Shown: in pieces, positions 15,302 through 23,954 of the stretch
Layout of the letters: the number at the start of each line of letters is the position of its first letter
How positions within the stretch are numbered: position 1 is the first letter of the stretch
Position numbers and translations under genes: made by a program
Assembly (NCBI GenBank): GCA_029379225.1
Contig: JAQYWR010000065.1
Coordinates: forward strand, 1 to 35,150
DNA length: 35,150 nucleotides
Reading direction: 5' to 3'
Source of the DNA: Nostoc sp. S4
GTDB taxonomy: Bacteria > Cyanobacteriota > Cyanobacteriia > Cyanobacteriales > Nostocaceae
Notes under the pieces: model-generated
What the model saw: the letters and a program-made list of their open reading frames with translations, nothing else
Database searches by the model: none
Told to the model about the DNA's origin: nothing

Positions 15302-16024
15302 TTAAAATTCCCATCCTATCGTACCACTTGCTTCCAGCAATAGAGGGTGCGACCACCAAAGCAAAACCACAAAAATCGCAACTCCTAAATAAGCAGGGCG
15401 GAGGAATTCCCGCCATTTGATAGATTGACGACCGTCAATAATTGCTTTGAACGGAATAATTGAAGTCCGTTGTTTGACAATTTCAAAGGCTGAACCATAG
15501 CGTAAGCTCAAGCGGCGATCGCCGTGCCAAACCCCAAACAAGTGATGCAATACCAAACCAATCGAGGTCACAAGGGTAAAAGTAGTACCTACCCATAAAG
15601 TATGGGCAATACACCAAATTATTTGTCCTACCATTTGGGGATGACGAGTAATCCGAATAATTCCTGTTTCATAAAGATGAACTTGAGGCTTTTGAATGGC
15701 AGCAATTTCTAGTAGATTGAAGGTAGCAGGATATAAAAACAAAAACGAGATTGCTGACAAAACCCAAACAACTTCTCGTACTCCCGGCACTCCTTGTACC
15801 TGCCAAAGTTGCAAACCATCATAGCGATGCCTAAAAAAATAAATAATTAAGATTACAGCCAATGGTAGGCTGACTAATGCAAAAAGAATACGATAAAGCC
15901 TTAGCCCAATGTATTTTTCTGCCCAAGGGCGCAAAGCAGCACCCCCACTGTGAGCGATCGCAAAAACTATTTGTAACCCCAGTATGACAAAATGACTGGG
16001 TGTCAACCAAAAAATCGGCATCAT
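15302..16024 (-). CDS. NnrU family membrane protein, 15-cis-zeta-carotene isomerase-like
   Basis: A 240-residue polytopic membrane protein of the NnrU family. In plants the related Z-ISO is a haem enzyme that isomerises 15-cis-zeta-carotene on the way to lycopene, and cyanobacterial homologues of this length occur. Expected features are seen: AIAHSGGAALRPW with a conserved His near the N-terminus, GLRLYRILFALVSLPLA, ITRHPQMVGQIIWCIAH and LHHLFGVWHGDRRL with several candidate haem-ligand histidines. Six helices are likely. I chose the MM pair at 16024 because the upstream extension is AT-rich and hydrophobic without family features. It is divergent from the LysR gene. The isomerase role is inferred from family; a nitric-oxide-related role, as first named for NnrU, is the alternative. 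Confidence 0.8.
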   Translation of the reverse strand: MMPIFWLTPSHFVILGLQIVFAIAHSGGAALRPWAEKYIGLRLYRILFALVSLPLAVILIIYFFRHRYDGLQLWQVQGVPGVREVVWVLSAISFLFLYPATFNLLEIAAIQKPQVHLYETGIIRITRHPQMVGQIIWCIAHTLWVGTTFTLVTSIGLVLHHLFGVWHGDRRLSLRYGSAFEIVKQRTSIIPFKAIIDGRQSIKWREFLRPAYLGVAIFVVLLWWSHPLLLEASGTIGWEF

Positions 16025-16237
16025 AATACACGGGTGAAGTAATTTAAAGAAAACTAAATTCAGTACAACCAATACCACAAAGTATTCAAAAGAGGACTTT
16101 AGTCAAGATGTTGTACTACTGTCTTTTTCGAGTTAAGCCTTCAAGTTTAAGATGCAGCAAATCACGCTAAGCTGATTGCTGGCAAAGGTGATTTGTTGCG
16201 TACATCCGCTCCTTTCAAAGTTTGTGGGTTGAGCCTT

Positions 16238-17251
16238 ATGTCTGACCTTCCTTTCACTTTAGATCAGTTACGTATTCTGAAAGCGATCGCACAAGAAGGG
16301 AGCTTCAAGCGCGCTGCTGATAGTCTTTATGTCTCCCAACCTGCCGTCAGCTTGCAAGTGCAAAATCTCGAACGGCAGCTCGATGTTCCTTTATTCGACC
16401 GTGGAGGACGACGCGCACAATTAACCGAAGCCGGCCATCTACTGTTAAGCTATGGCGAAAAAATCCTCAGCCTGTGTCAGGAAACCTGTCGCGCCATTGA
16501 GGACTTACAAAATCTCCAAGGCGGTACTTTAATTGTTGGTGCTTCTCAAACCACAGGTACTTATCTTTTGCCGAGAATGATCGGTATGTTCCGACAAAAA
16601 TATCCAGATGTGGCAGTACAATTGCACGTCCACTCTACTCGACGCACTGCTTGGAGTGTCGCTAACGGACAAGTCGATCTCGCCATTATCGGTGGTGAGA
16701 TTCCTGGTGAACTGGCAGAATCTTTGGAAATTATTCCTTACGCTGAAGATGAACTAGCACTGATTTTACCTGTCTTTCATCCCTTAGCCAAACTTGAAAA
16801 AATCCACAAAGAAGATCTATATAAATTACAGTTCATTGCTTTAGATTCCCAATCGACAATCCGCAAAGTAATTGACCAAGTGTTAGCACGTTGTGAAATT
16901 GATACCAGGCGTTTTAAAGTTGAAATGGAACTCAATTCTATTGAAGCAATTAAAAATGCTGTGCAATCTGGTTTGGGAGCTGCCTTTGTCTCCACTAGCG
17001 CCATCGCTAAGGAATTACAAATGGGCGTTCTCCACTGTGCCAACATTGAAAGCGTCGTCGTCAAACGGACTCTCTGGCTGATTTTTAATCCTAATCGCTA
17101 TAGATCCAAAGCCGCAGAAGCCTTTAGTCAAGAAATTTTGCCCCAGTTTGCTAACCCTGGATGGAACCAAGATGTGTTAACATTGACACAAAAAAACATA
17201 GTATTAACTACATTGGATACAGCAACGCCCACCTCTTCTGGCGAAGACTAA
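16238..17251 (+). CDS. rbcR: LysR-family regulator, RbcR (Ycf30)-like
   Basis: A 337-residue LysR-type regulator. The winged HTH occupies about residues 6-65 (TLDQLRILKAIAQEGSFKRA, then SQPAVSLQVQNLERQL), and the inducer-binding domain follows from about 95 (GGTLIVGASQTTGTYLLPRM). The N-terminus MSDLPFTLDQL and the overall text match cyanobacterial RbcR / plastid Ycf30, which activates carbon-fixation genes such as rbcLS in response to metabolites. The start is placed at the ATG at 16238, because the 15 residues before it have no HTH-family counterpart. Location next to NDH-1 genes fits a carbon/redox theme. The symbol rests on recall of family members, not an alignment; CmpR/NdhR paralogues are the alternative. 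Confidence 0.85.
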   Translation: MSDLPFTLDQLRILKAIAQEGSFKRAADSLYVSQPAVSLQVQNLERQLDVPLFDRGGRRAQLTEAGHLLLSYGEKILSLCQETCRAIEDLQNLQGGTLIVGASQTTGTYLLPRMIGMFRQKYPDVAVQLHVHSTRRTAWSVANGQVDLAIIGGEIPGELAESLEIIPYAEDELALILPVFHPLAKLEKIHKEDLYKLQFIALDSQSTIRKVIDQVLARCEIDTRRFKVEMELNSIEAIKNAVQSGLGAAFVSTSAIAKELQMGVLHCANIESVVVKRTLWLIFNPNRYRSKAAEAFSQEILPQFANPGWNQDVLTLTQKNIVLTTLDTATPTSSGED

Positions 17252-17527
17252 AATCTGGTCATTAGTCCTACCCTTCCCTATGGGTCGCTTCGCCAATGGG
17301 AAGCCGCCCTTGTGGCGTCTATGTCATTTGTCCTCTGTTTTTTTGTAAATGACCAAATAATTCGTAATTCGTAGTTATTACCCATGCGCTGTAAACAAGC
17401 TAGGGATTTAACATCAAGAAAAAGTTTTCTGTCTTGATAAAGAAATTTAGTCTCTTTGTAGGCTGAACTAATTACGAATTACGAATTATCAATTACGAAT
17501 TATTTTGACTAATGACTCATCACGAAA
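17252..17527. other. Spacer with AATTACGAATT repeats before the kinase gene
   Basis: No gene is seen. ATTCGTAATTCGTAG (17360-17374) and its complement, repeated as AATTACGAATTACGAATTA (17470-17488) and again a few bases later, can fold on each other. Between them lies CAAGAAAAAGTTTTCTGTCTTG, itself a hairpin-forming segment (about 17415-17436, CAAGA/TCTTG). Confidence 0.5.
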
Positions 17528-18922
17528 ATGGAAGTTTACTGTACTCGTCCACGTTGCCCACGGCCACAAAACTATTTTGCTGATTTAGATGATATTACAA
17601 CCCTGAAAACAACGCAGCAAAAGTATTGTACAAGTTGTGGTATGCCATTGTTACTAGATGGTCGATATGTGACCATAAAGTTACTCGGAAGAGGCGGATT
17701 CGGAGCAGCATTTTTGGCACGCGATCGCCGGATTCCTGGAATGCGTCAATGCGTAGTAAAACAGTTTCAACCATCGGGAAATTTTACCTCAACTCAACTG
17801 CAACAAGCACAAATAATGTTTGAGAGAGAGGCAGAAGTTTTAGCGCAAATAGGTAACGAACACGAGCAAATTCCTGACTTATTTGCCTTCTTTCCAGTGA
17901 TAGTTAACAGCTTGCAACCAGGACAGCAAGACCAATTTTTTTACTTAGTACAAGAATACATTGATGGGCAAAACTTAGAAGAAGAACTAGCTCAACAAGG
18001 AAAATTTTCTGAACAACAAGTTTTGGAAGTATTAGAAGAAATCCTGAAGATACTCAAGTTTGTCCATGAAAGAGGCATTATCCATAGAGATATCAAACCT
18101 TCTAACATCATGCGTCGTCGTGATGGAAAACTCTTCCTTCTAGATTTTGGTGCAGTCAAACAAGTAGCAAACGTTGCATCCGGCGCTGCTTCTTCCACAG
18201 GAATTTATTCTCTGGGATTTGCACCACCGGAACAAATGACTGGGGGTCAAGTATTTCCATCTACGGACTTGTACGCTTTGGCTGTAACTGTAATTATCTT
18301 GTTGACAGATAAAGAAGCAACTCAACTGTTTGATGCCTATAGCAACCAGTGGAAATGGCAAATGCAAGTGAATGTTAATCCTCAGCTTGCTAACATTTTA
18401 GACAATATGCTTCTACCTGCTGCAAATCAACGCTTCCAATCAGCCCAAGAAGTTCTAGATGCACTTAAATCACCACCTGTAGCGCCTACACAAATTAATC
18501 GACCCTCTGTAACACTTCCCCCACAATCATCTAAAAGTTATAGTCCTCCTGTTCCCCGTACTCCAACTAAACCGACGTTTTCGACATTGGAATTATTGGG
18601 TGGAGCAGCCTTTAGTGGATTTGAGGGTGCATTGATAGCGATCGCCCTCTTCAGTCTAGTAAAATCACTAATCATCACTTTAACTGTTGCATCGCTAATT
18701 TTGGGAATATTGATATTTGCCCAAACTAGACGATGGATTGAAAAGTTCGATTTATTAATTATTCCAGCAATTACTTTTGCTATTATTTTTTTTCTACCCT
18801 TTTTACAAGGAAGTCTTGATATTCAATCAGTAGTTGTTTTAGCAGTTGCAGCTAGTTTAGTAACCATTTCGCTGACAGCAGTATTTCGACTTATTTATAA
18901 ATTACTATCTCTCATACTTTAA
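17528..18922 (+). CDS. Zinc-ribbon Ser/Thr protein kinase with C-terminal membrane helices
   Basis: A 464-residue eukaryotic-type kinase. The N-terminal 40 residues hold four cysteines (C5, C10, C34, C37) in a zinc-ribbon-like arrangement seen in many cyanobacterial kinases. The catalytic core is complete: glycine loop GRGGFGA (54-60), K78 in VVKQF, an acidic residue near E99/E101 for helix C, H186-R-D188-IKPSN, and D206-F-G. After about residue 310 comes a Pro/Ser/Thr-rich linker, then three or four hydrophobic helices (about 355-464). That places the kinase domain on the cytoplasmic face of a membrane. Three anchored solute-binding proteins follow on the same strand, the first only 24 bp downstream, so signal reception from outside is plausible. 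Substrates are unknown. Confidence 0.93.
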   Translation: MEVYCTRPRCPRPQNYFADLDDITTLKTTQQKYCTSCGMPLLLDGRYVTIKLLGRGGFGAAFLARDRRIPGMRQCVVKQFQPSGNFTSTQLQQAQIMFEREAEVLAQIGNEHEQIPDLFAFFPVIVNSLQPGQQDQFFYLVQEYIDGQNLEEELAQQGKFSEQQVLEVLEEILKILKFVHERGIIHRDIKPSNIMRRRDGKLFLLDFGAVKQVANVASGAASSTGIYSLGFAPPEQMTGGQVFPSTDLYALAVTVIILLTDKEATQLFDAYSNQWKWQMQVNVNPQLANILDNMLLPAANQRFQSAQEVLDALKSPPVAPTQINRPSVTLPPQSSKSYSPPVPRTPTKPTFSTLELLGGAAFSGFEGALIAIALFSLVKSLIITLTVASLILGILIFAQTRRWIEKFDLLIIPAITFAIIFFLPFLQGSLDIQSVVVLAVAASLVTISLTAVFRLIYKLLSLIL

Positions 18923-18946
18923 AAAACTTGGTGCTAACACCTACCT

Positions 18947-20026
18947 ATGTCTCAAAAAAATGAAACTCTTAGTCTTTTCTTAGCCGTTGTCATCACCATC
19001 AGCTTGATGTTTGGTGGCTTATGGTTTCTAATGGAACGGTGGGCGAAATTAACTGTTGTCAATCAGCCAGAGAATAATAATCTACGCAATTCCAATACTG
19101 TTACGAATCAACCAGGAAATAGCAATACCATCCCTCCCATTGCTGTTAACAGCAAATGTGAAGTGCCAAACCTGCCACAGGGTACATATAACTATGGTGG
19201 TAGCACAACCTGGGCACCCATTCGTAAAGACGTAGACTCCCAATTACAAAACCTGTGTCCTCAGTTTAGTTTACGTTACATTCAACCTATTAATGAAAAA
19301 CCAGGTTCGGGCACTGGGATTAAAATGTTAATAGCTAATCAACTAGCTTTTTCTCAATCTTCTCGCTCAATCAAAGCTGAAGAGAATACAGAAGCTCAAC
19401 AAAAAGGATTTAGTTTAAAAGAAATTCCAGTAGCCATTGATGGTATTGCGATCGCAGTGAATCAAAATCTAAATATTCCTGGTTTAACTGTCAGTCAAAT
19501 AAAAGAAATTTACACAGGTAAAATTACTAACTGGCAACAGTTAGGCGGGAGGAATTTATTAATTACACCCTACTCTCGTAGCAAAGAAGCTGGAGGTACA
19601 GTCGATTTTTTCATAGAAAATGTTCTCAATAAAGAGAATTTTGGTGCTAAAGTTAATTATATTAACACGACCACTGAAGCGCTAAGAAAAGTGGCTGCAA
19701 ATCCTGGCGGAATTTACTATGGTTCTGCCCCAGAAATTGTACCCCAGTGTATGATTAAATCCCTACCAATAGCAGGTTCAAACAATAAATTTGTGCCTCC
19801 CTATCAACAACCTTCTGTCTCTCCATCTGAATGTCCTAATAAACGCAATCATTTAAATAGCCAGGGGTTTCGTAGTGGTGAATATGCGATCACTCGCAAT
19901 TTATTTGTTATTGTCAAGCAGAATAATCAAACAGATCAGCAAGCTGGGGAAGCTTATGCAAATTGGCTGCTGACATCTCAAGGTCAAGAATTGATTGAAA
20001 AAGCAGGATTTGTGAAAATTAAATAA
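18947..20026 (+). CDS. PstS-like substrate-binding protein, membrane-anchored (copy 1)
   Basis: A 359-residue protein beginning MSQKNET, then one hydrophobic helix (about 8-28) that looks like an uncleaved anchor, an Asn-rich linker (NQPENNNLRNSNT), and a phosphate-binding-protein-like domain (PBP type 2, PstS superfamily). Typical runs are YNYGGSTTWAPIR, KPGSGTGIKML, LAFSQSSRSI, IPVAIDGIAIAVN and the ITNWQQLGG segment. Four cysteines in the domain (for instance at the CEVPNLPQG, QNLCPQF, PQCM and SECPNK positions) may pair. It starts 24 bp after the kinase gene, so co-transcription is likely. No permease or ATPase gene is near, which argues against a simple transporter. The ligand could be phosphate or another oxyanion. 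Confidence 0.88.
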   Translation: MSQKNETLSLFLAVVITISLMFGGLWFLMERWAKLTVVNQPENNNLRNSNTVTNQPGNSNTIPPIAVNSKCEVPNLPQGTYNYGGSTTWAPIRKDVDSQLQNLCPQFSLRYIQPINEKPGSGTGIKMLIANQLAFSQSSRSIKAEENTEAQQKGFSLKEIPVAIDGIAIAVNQNLNIPGLTVSQIKEIYTGKITNWQQLGGRNLLITPYSRSKEAGGTVDFFIENVLNKENFGAKVNYINTTTEALRKVAANPGGIYYGSAPEIVPQCMIKSLPIAGSNNKFVPPYQQPSVSPSECPNKRNHLNSQGFRSGEYAITRNLFVIVKQNNQTDQQAGEAYANWLLTSQGQELIEKAGFVKIK

Positions 20027-20235
20027 TTATCATCAGGAGTCAGAATTGAGAATCAACGAGGCAGGAGTTAGCAGTCAAAGTTGAAAATACTTAGAAACTT
20101 AAGCTTAATAATTGAAAGAAAATTCAAAAATATCTTCCAAAATACTTAATTATATAATTATTCTGGATTCTAAATTATGACAGTTGAATTATTCACACTT
20201 ATCAAATAATAAATATTTTTATAAAAAAATGATTC

Positions 20236-21636
20236 ATGTCACAAAAAAATGAAACCGTAGTTTTAGTGTTGGCTCTGTTGCTGACAGTTGGAATAGTCGG
20301 GGTTGGCGTTTGGTGGTTTACTAAAAATGGTGTCAATATTAATAATACCATCACTCAAAAATCGCCGGAACCAGCGAGCAATGTACCTTTAGAAGACCGC
20401 ATTAGTTTTGGCGAAAAAACTTTGATTCCAAGTCAGATTTCTCTGGCAAAAAAAGAGGGAGTACAGGCGCTCGCAGTAAAAAGTTATGAGAAAGCGATCG
20501 CTAATTTGTCAGCATCTCTAAAACTCCGACCCAACGATCCAGAGGCACTGATATATCTAAATAACGCCCGGATTGGCACTTCTCAAAGCTATACTATTGT
20601 TGGCTCTGTACCAATCGGCACCGATCCTAATACTTCCTTAGAAATTTTACGTGGCATTGCCCAAGCTCAAAACACTATTAATACCTCTGGAGGAATTAAG
20701 AATGTGCCATTAAAAGTAGGGATAGCTAATGACGATAATAATCCAGAAATCTCTAAAAAAATTGCTTCCAACTTAGTTAACAATCCTCAAGTCTTGGCTG
20801 TAGTCGGTCCCAATGCCAGCGATACTACATTAGCCGCAGGCACAGTATACAATGCCGGACAACTGGTAGCTATTTCTCCTACCAGTACTTCTGTGAAAAT
20901 TTCTAACTTTAGCCACTACATTTTTCGCACAGTTCCCAGTGATTTCATGGCTGCCAGAACATTAGCTAATTACATGGTAAAAACTTTACAGAAAAAAAAT
21001 GCAGCAGTTTTCTTTAATTCTCAGAGTAATTATAGCCAGTCTTTAAAGTCTGAGTTTGTTTCATCTGTTTCCTTGGAAGGTGGACAAGTATCAAGTGAAT
21101 TTGATTTATCCCAAGCAGATTTTAGTGCAGCTAAAAGTGTAGAACAAGCTATTAAAGAAGGTGCAGAAGTATTGATGTTAGTTCCCAATACTAACACTCA
21201 AGATAAAGCGCTGCAAGTAGTTCAGGTTAATCAGAAAAAGTTAACCCTGTTAGGGGGAGATAATATTTACACTGTTAAAACTTTAGAAATTGGCAGGGAG
21301 CAAGCCGTGGGGATGATAGTAGCAGTTCCCTGGCATATTGAGGGCAATCTAATGTCAGATTTTCCCCAGAAATCCCGGCAGTTATGGGGTGGTGATGTGA
21401 GTTGGCGAACTGCCACTAGTTATGATGCTACAGTGGCTCTGATTGCCGCCTTAGAACGCAATCCCACACGGTCTGGAGTCCAACAAGCACTCTTGTCCTC
21501 TGACTTTTCTGCCACTGGTGCTTCTGGTACAGTTCGGTTTTTAACATCAGGCGATCGCAATGCCCCAGTCCAACTTGTAAAAATCGTTCCTGGTTCTCGC
21601 TCTCGTACTGGGTATGATTTTGAGCCAGTGAGATAA
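20236..21636 (+). CDS. ABC-type (Leu/Ile/Val-family) binding protein with TPR-like segment
   Basis: A 466-residue protein with the same MSQKNET start and one hydrophobic helix (about 7-28) as its neighbours. It carries a different cargo: a TPR-like repeat (KSYEKAIANLSASLKLRPND, about 77-96), then a periplasmic-binding type 1 domain of the branched-chain amino acid family (about 125-460). Family landmarks are EILRGIAQAQ, VVGPNASDTTLAAGTVYNAG, AISPTSTS, and AATSYDATVALIAAL-like text near the end. It probably binds a small ligand outside the membrane. The 209-bp AT-rich gap upstream means that it could have its own promoter. No transporter genes accompany it. Confidence 0.88.
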   Translation: MSQKNETVVLVLALLLTVGIVGVGVWWFTKNGVNINNTITQKSPEPASNVPLEDRISFGEKTLIPSQISLAKKEGVQALAVKSYEKAIANLSASLKLRPNDPEALIYLNNARIGTSQSYTIVGSVPIGTDPNTSLEILRGIAQAQNTINTSGGIKNVPLKVGIANDDNNPEISKKIASNLVNNPQVLAVVGPNASDTTLAAGTVYNAGQLVAISPTSTSVKISNFSHYIFRTVPSDFMAARTLANYMVKTLQKKNAAVFFNSQSNYSQSLKSEFVSSVSLEGGQVSSEFDLSQADFSAAKSVEQAIKEGAEVLMLVPNTNTQDKALQVVQVNQKKLTLLGGDNIYTVKTLEIGREQAVGMIVAVPWHIEGNLMSDFPQKSRQLWGGDVSWRTATSYDATVALIAALERNPTRSGVQQALLSSDFSATGASGTVRFLTSGDRNAPVQLVKIVPGSRSRTGYDFEPVR

Positions 21637-21798
21637 TTAGAAGCTCGTCATTATATTCGGTATTTTTTTTCAATTCAAAATCTCAAATCTAAAATTCAGT
21701 CAGAATTTACTAAGAAAATACCCGTCCTCCAAATACAATCTCAAGTAGCAAGCACCTATCAAGCACTTAATATTAAATGGACGCGGGGAAAATTTGTT

Positions 21799-22845
21799 AT
21801 GTCCCAAAAAAATGAAATACCTATTCTTGTTTTATCTATCTTAATTACAGTTGGGTTAATAGCTGGTGGTTTTTGGTGGTTCACCAGAAAATCTGGCGTT
21901 AACCTAAATCAAATTAATTCTTCTAGCACCAACACACCCCAACCCACAACAGGCCAGCCCAGTGCTAACACTTTCGCCTCAATCCAGGATGTTCCTACTG
22001 GATTATTCAATTACGGAGGTAGTACATCTTGGGCACCAATTCGATTAGTAGTCGACCCAGCAATTCAAGTAGCGCGATCAGAATTTAGACTGCGTTATGT
22101 AGAACCGAGCAATGCATCTCCTGGTTCTGGTACTGGTATTCAGTCGCTAATAGATGGTCAACTAGCTTTTGCCCAGTCTTCTCGACCAATTTTAGACCAA
22201 GAGTTTAACCGCGCCCAGCAGCGTGGGTTTACTTTGAAACAAATTCCAGTGGCAATTGATGGTTTGGCAGTCGCAGTAAACCCAAATCTCAACATCCCAG
22301 GACTGACAATAGACCAGTTAAAGTCAATTTACACTGGCAAAATCAATAATTGGAGCCAAGTGGGTGGTTCCAATATCCCAATCAAGCCTTATTCCCGGCG
22401 AATTGTTGATGGCGGCACGGTAGAACTTTTCGCTCAAGACATCTTGGGTGGTCAAGCTTTCAGCTCCAATGTGGAATTTATCTCCACAACCACCCAAGCC
22501 TTGCAAAAACTGGCTGGTAGTCCTGGTGGTATTTACTACGCTTCTGCCCCAGAAGTGATTCCTCAATGTTCGATTAAAGCCTTGCCGTTGGGGCGCACAC
22601 AAGGACAATATGTAACTCCTTACCAAGAACCATTTGTCCTCCCATCTGAATGTCCTGGTAAACGGAACAAATTGAACACTGAGGCTTTCCAATCAGGAAA
22701 ATACCCGATTACCCGCAATCTGTTTGTGGTGGTCAAACAGAATGGTCAGACAGAGCAGCAAGCAGGTGTCGCTTACGCCAACTTACTGCTGACTGAGCAG
22801 GGGCAAGAACTGATTACCCAAGCTGGGTTTGTCAAAATTCGCTGA
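21799..22845 (+). CDS. PstS-like substrate-binding protein, membrane-anchored (copy 2)
   Basis: A 348-residue paralogue of the protein at 18947. It begins MSQKNEIP, has one hydrophobic helix (about 9-29), a Thr/Gln/Pro-rich linker and a PstS-superfamily domain with the same landmarks (FNYGGSTSWAPIR, SPGSGTGIQSL, LAFAQSSRPI, IPVAIDGLAVAVN, INNWSQVGG). The two copies read as clearly homologous over the full domain but differ in the linker and in cysteine content: the first cysteines of copy 1 (CEVPN, QNLCPQF) are absent here. It ends the plus-strand run and faces the Crp/Fnr gene. It likely acts with the kinase and the other anchored proteins as a sensing set. Confidence 0.88.
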   Translation: MSQKNEIPILVLSILITVGLIAGGFWWFTRKSGVNLNQINSSSTNTPQPTTGQPSANTFASIQDVPTGLFNYGGSTSWAPIRLVVDPAIQVARSEFRLRYVEPSNASPGSGTGIQSLIDGQLAFAQSSRPILDQEFNRAQQRGFTLKQIPVAIDGLAVAVNPNLNIPGLTIDQLKSIYTGKINNWSQVGGSNIPIKPYSRRIVDGGTVELFAQDILGGQAFSSNVEFISTTTQALQKLAGSPGGIYYASAPEVIPQCSIKALPLGRTQGQYVTPYQEPFVLPSECPGKRNKLNTEAFQSGKYPITRNLFVVVKQNGQTEQQAGVAYANLLLTEQGQELITQAGFVKIR

Positions 22846-22888
22846 CACTGCGATCGCCTGTAGCGAGGCGTAGTTCATCACACTCAGA

Positions 22889-22913
22889 CAGAGTGGCGGA
22901 AATCGCCGCTCTG
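22889..22913. terminator. Hairpin between convergent genes
   Basis: CAGAGTGGCG (22889-22898) pairs with CGCCGCTCTG (22904-22913) with one G.T pair and a 5-base loop. It sits in the 77-bp gap between two converging genes and could serve both, although neither side has a clear T-run. Confidence 0.5.
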
Positions 22914-22922
22914 AACTGTGCT

Positions 22923-23693
22923 TTAGCTGGCTCTATTAATCGACTCTGCTGGTAAGCAAATAAGATTATCGCCTTGAGTGAGGATTAAACCGCGTTGACG
23001 CAGCTTGCCCATTAAGCGGGTGACGGTGACACGAGTCGAACCAATCGCGCTACCAATTTGGGCATGAGTAAGGGGAAAAGGCAGACAATAACCGCGAATT
23101 ACATCAGGATCGGTGTCGCTCATTGCCGGTTCTCCATATTCCTCAATCAACAATGTGAGAAATCCTAAGAGTCGGTCAATTGTGCGGCGTTGTCCCAAAG
23201 CACTCAGCCACAGCAGCTTGCGCTGGTGCTGATATCTAAAGGCATCCATAACTTCGCGGCGGAAGTGAGGCCAGTTGTCTAGGTCATGCCAGTACATCCA
23301 CAGCACCGCAGTTTGATCGACATGGGCGTAAGCCTGGAGTGTGAATGGTGACTGAGCAACAATTTCAAATGGCTGTCCCGCTCCAACAAAACCCAAAAAC
23401 GCTTCTTCTGGAGTTCTATTGATTCGTCGAGACGTTAGCTGGCTGGCAGTCGCACTAACCTGGGCGGTTCCTACCATACGGATCGCACCCCTTTGCACCA
23501 AATATAGCAATCCAGGTCGGGCTGGAATGCGCTCATCTTTGCTGAAGGTGCGGCAGCGGTAGTGTTCCTGAGCCCAGTCAAGAATTCGTTGCCAAGTTAA
23601 AAAAGGCCGTGATGCCTCAGAAAAAGAGGATGGAGATTGCATAGGTAACAAAGAGCGTTCGGCTGAAGACAAAGACGTGATCGAAAGGTGCAA
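22923..23693 (-). CDS. Crp/Fnr-family transcriptional regulator
   Basis: A 256-residue regulator with an N-terminal cyclic-nucleotide-binding-like beta roll (about 45-140) and a C-terminal Crp-type winged HTH (LTHAQIGSAIGSTRVTVTRL, about 205-224). The recognition helix resembles that of NtcA, the nitrogen regulator, but the sensor domain is clearly different from NtcA and lacks an Fnr-type cysteine cluster, so it should be a paralogue. In the sensor domain the phosphate-binding cassette of true cAMP receptors is not evident. The start is uncertain: ATG at 23693, or at 23642 (residue 18), which removes a Ser-rich leader. The gene stands alone, convergent with the binding-protein cluster. Confidence 0.85.
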   Translation of the reverse strand: MHLSITSLSSAERSLLPMQSPSSFSEASRPFLTWQRILDWAQEHYRCRTFSKDERIPARPGLLYLVQRGAIRMVGTAQVSATASQLTSRRINRTPEEAFLGFVGAGQPFEIVAQSPFTLQAYAHVDQTAVLWMYWHDLDNWPHFRREVMDAFRYQHQRKLLWLSALGQRRTIDRLLGFLTLLIEEYGEPAMSDTDPDVIRGYCLPFPLTHAQIGSAIGSTRVTVTRLMGKLRQRGLILTQGDNLICLPAESINRAS

Positions 23694-23954
23694 GGAGTGT
23701 CTTTGTGTTGGCGATGCAGGCTTAACGCCTAACAGCGCCAGCCATCAAAGAATAGAAAGCAAAAAATTACTCTCTACTCTTTTGTTATACTTCCTACTGT
23801 ACAATGATGGTAGTAAAGTTTACTCACTGTTCATCGATTATTCATCAAATTTTATCCTACTCTCATTTTTCTTCATCTAGATTAAACCTATATCCGGAGA
23901 TAGGTGACAGCAAATTAACAAATATAGTTTACAAAAATATTTACGTAAATTCCT

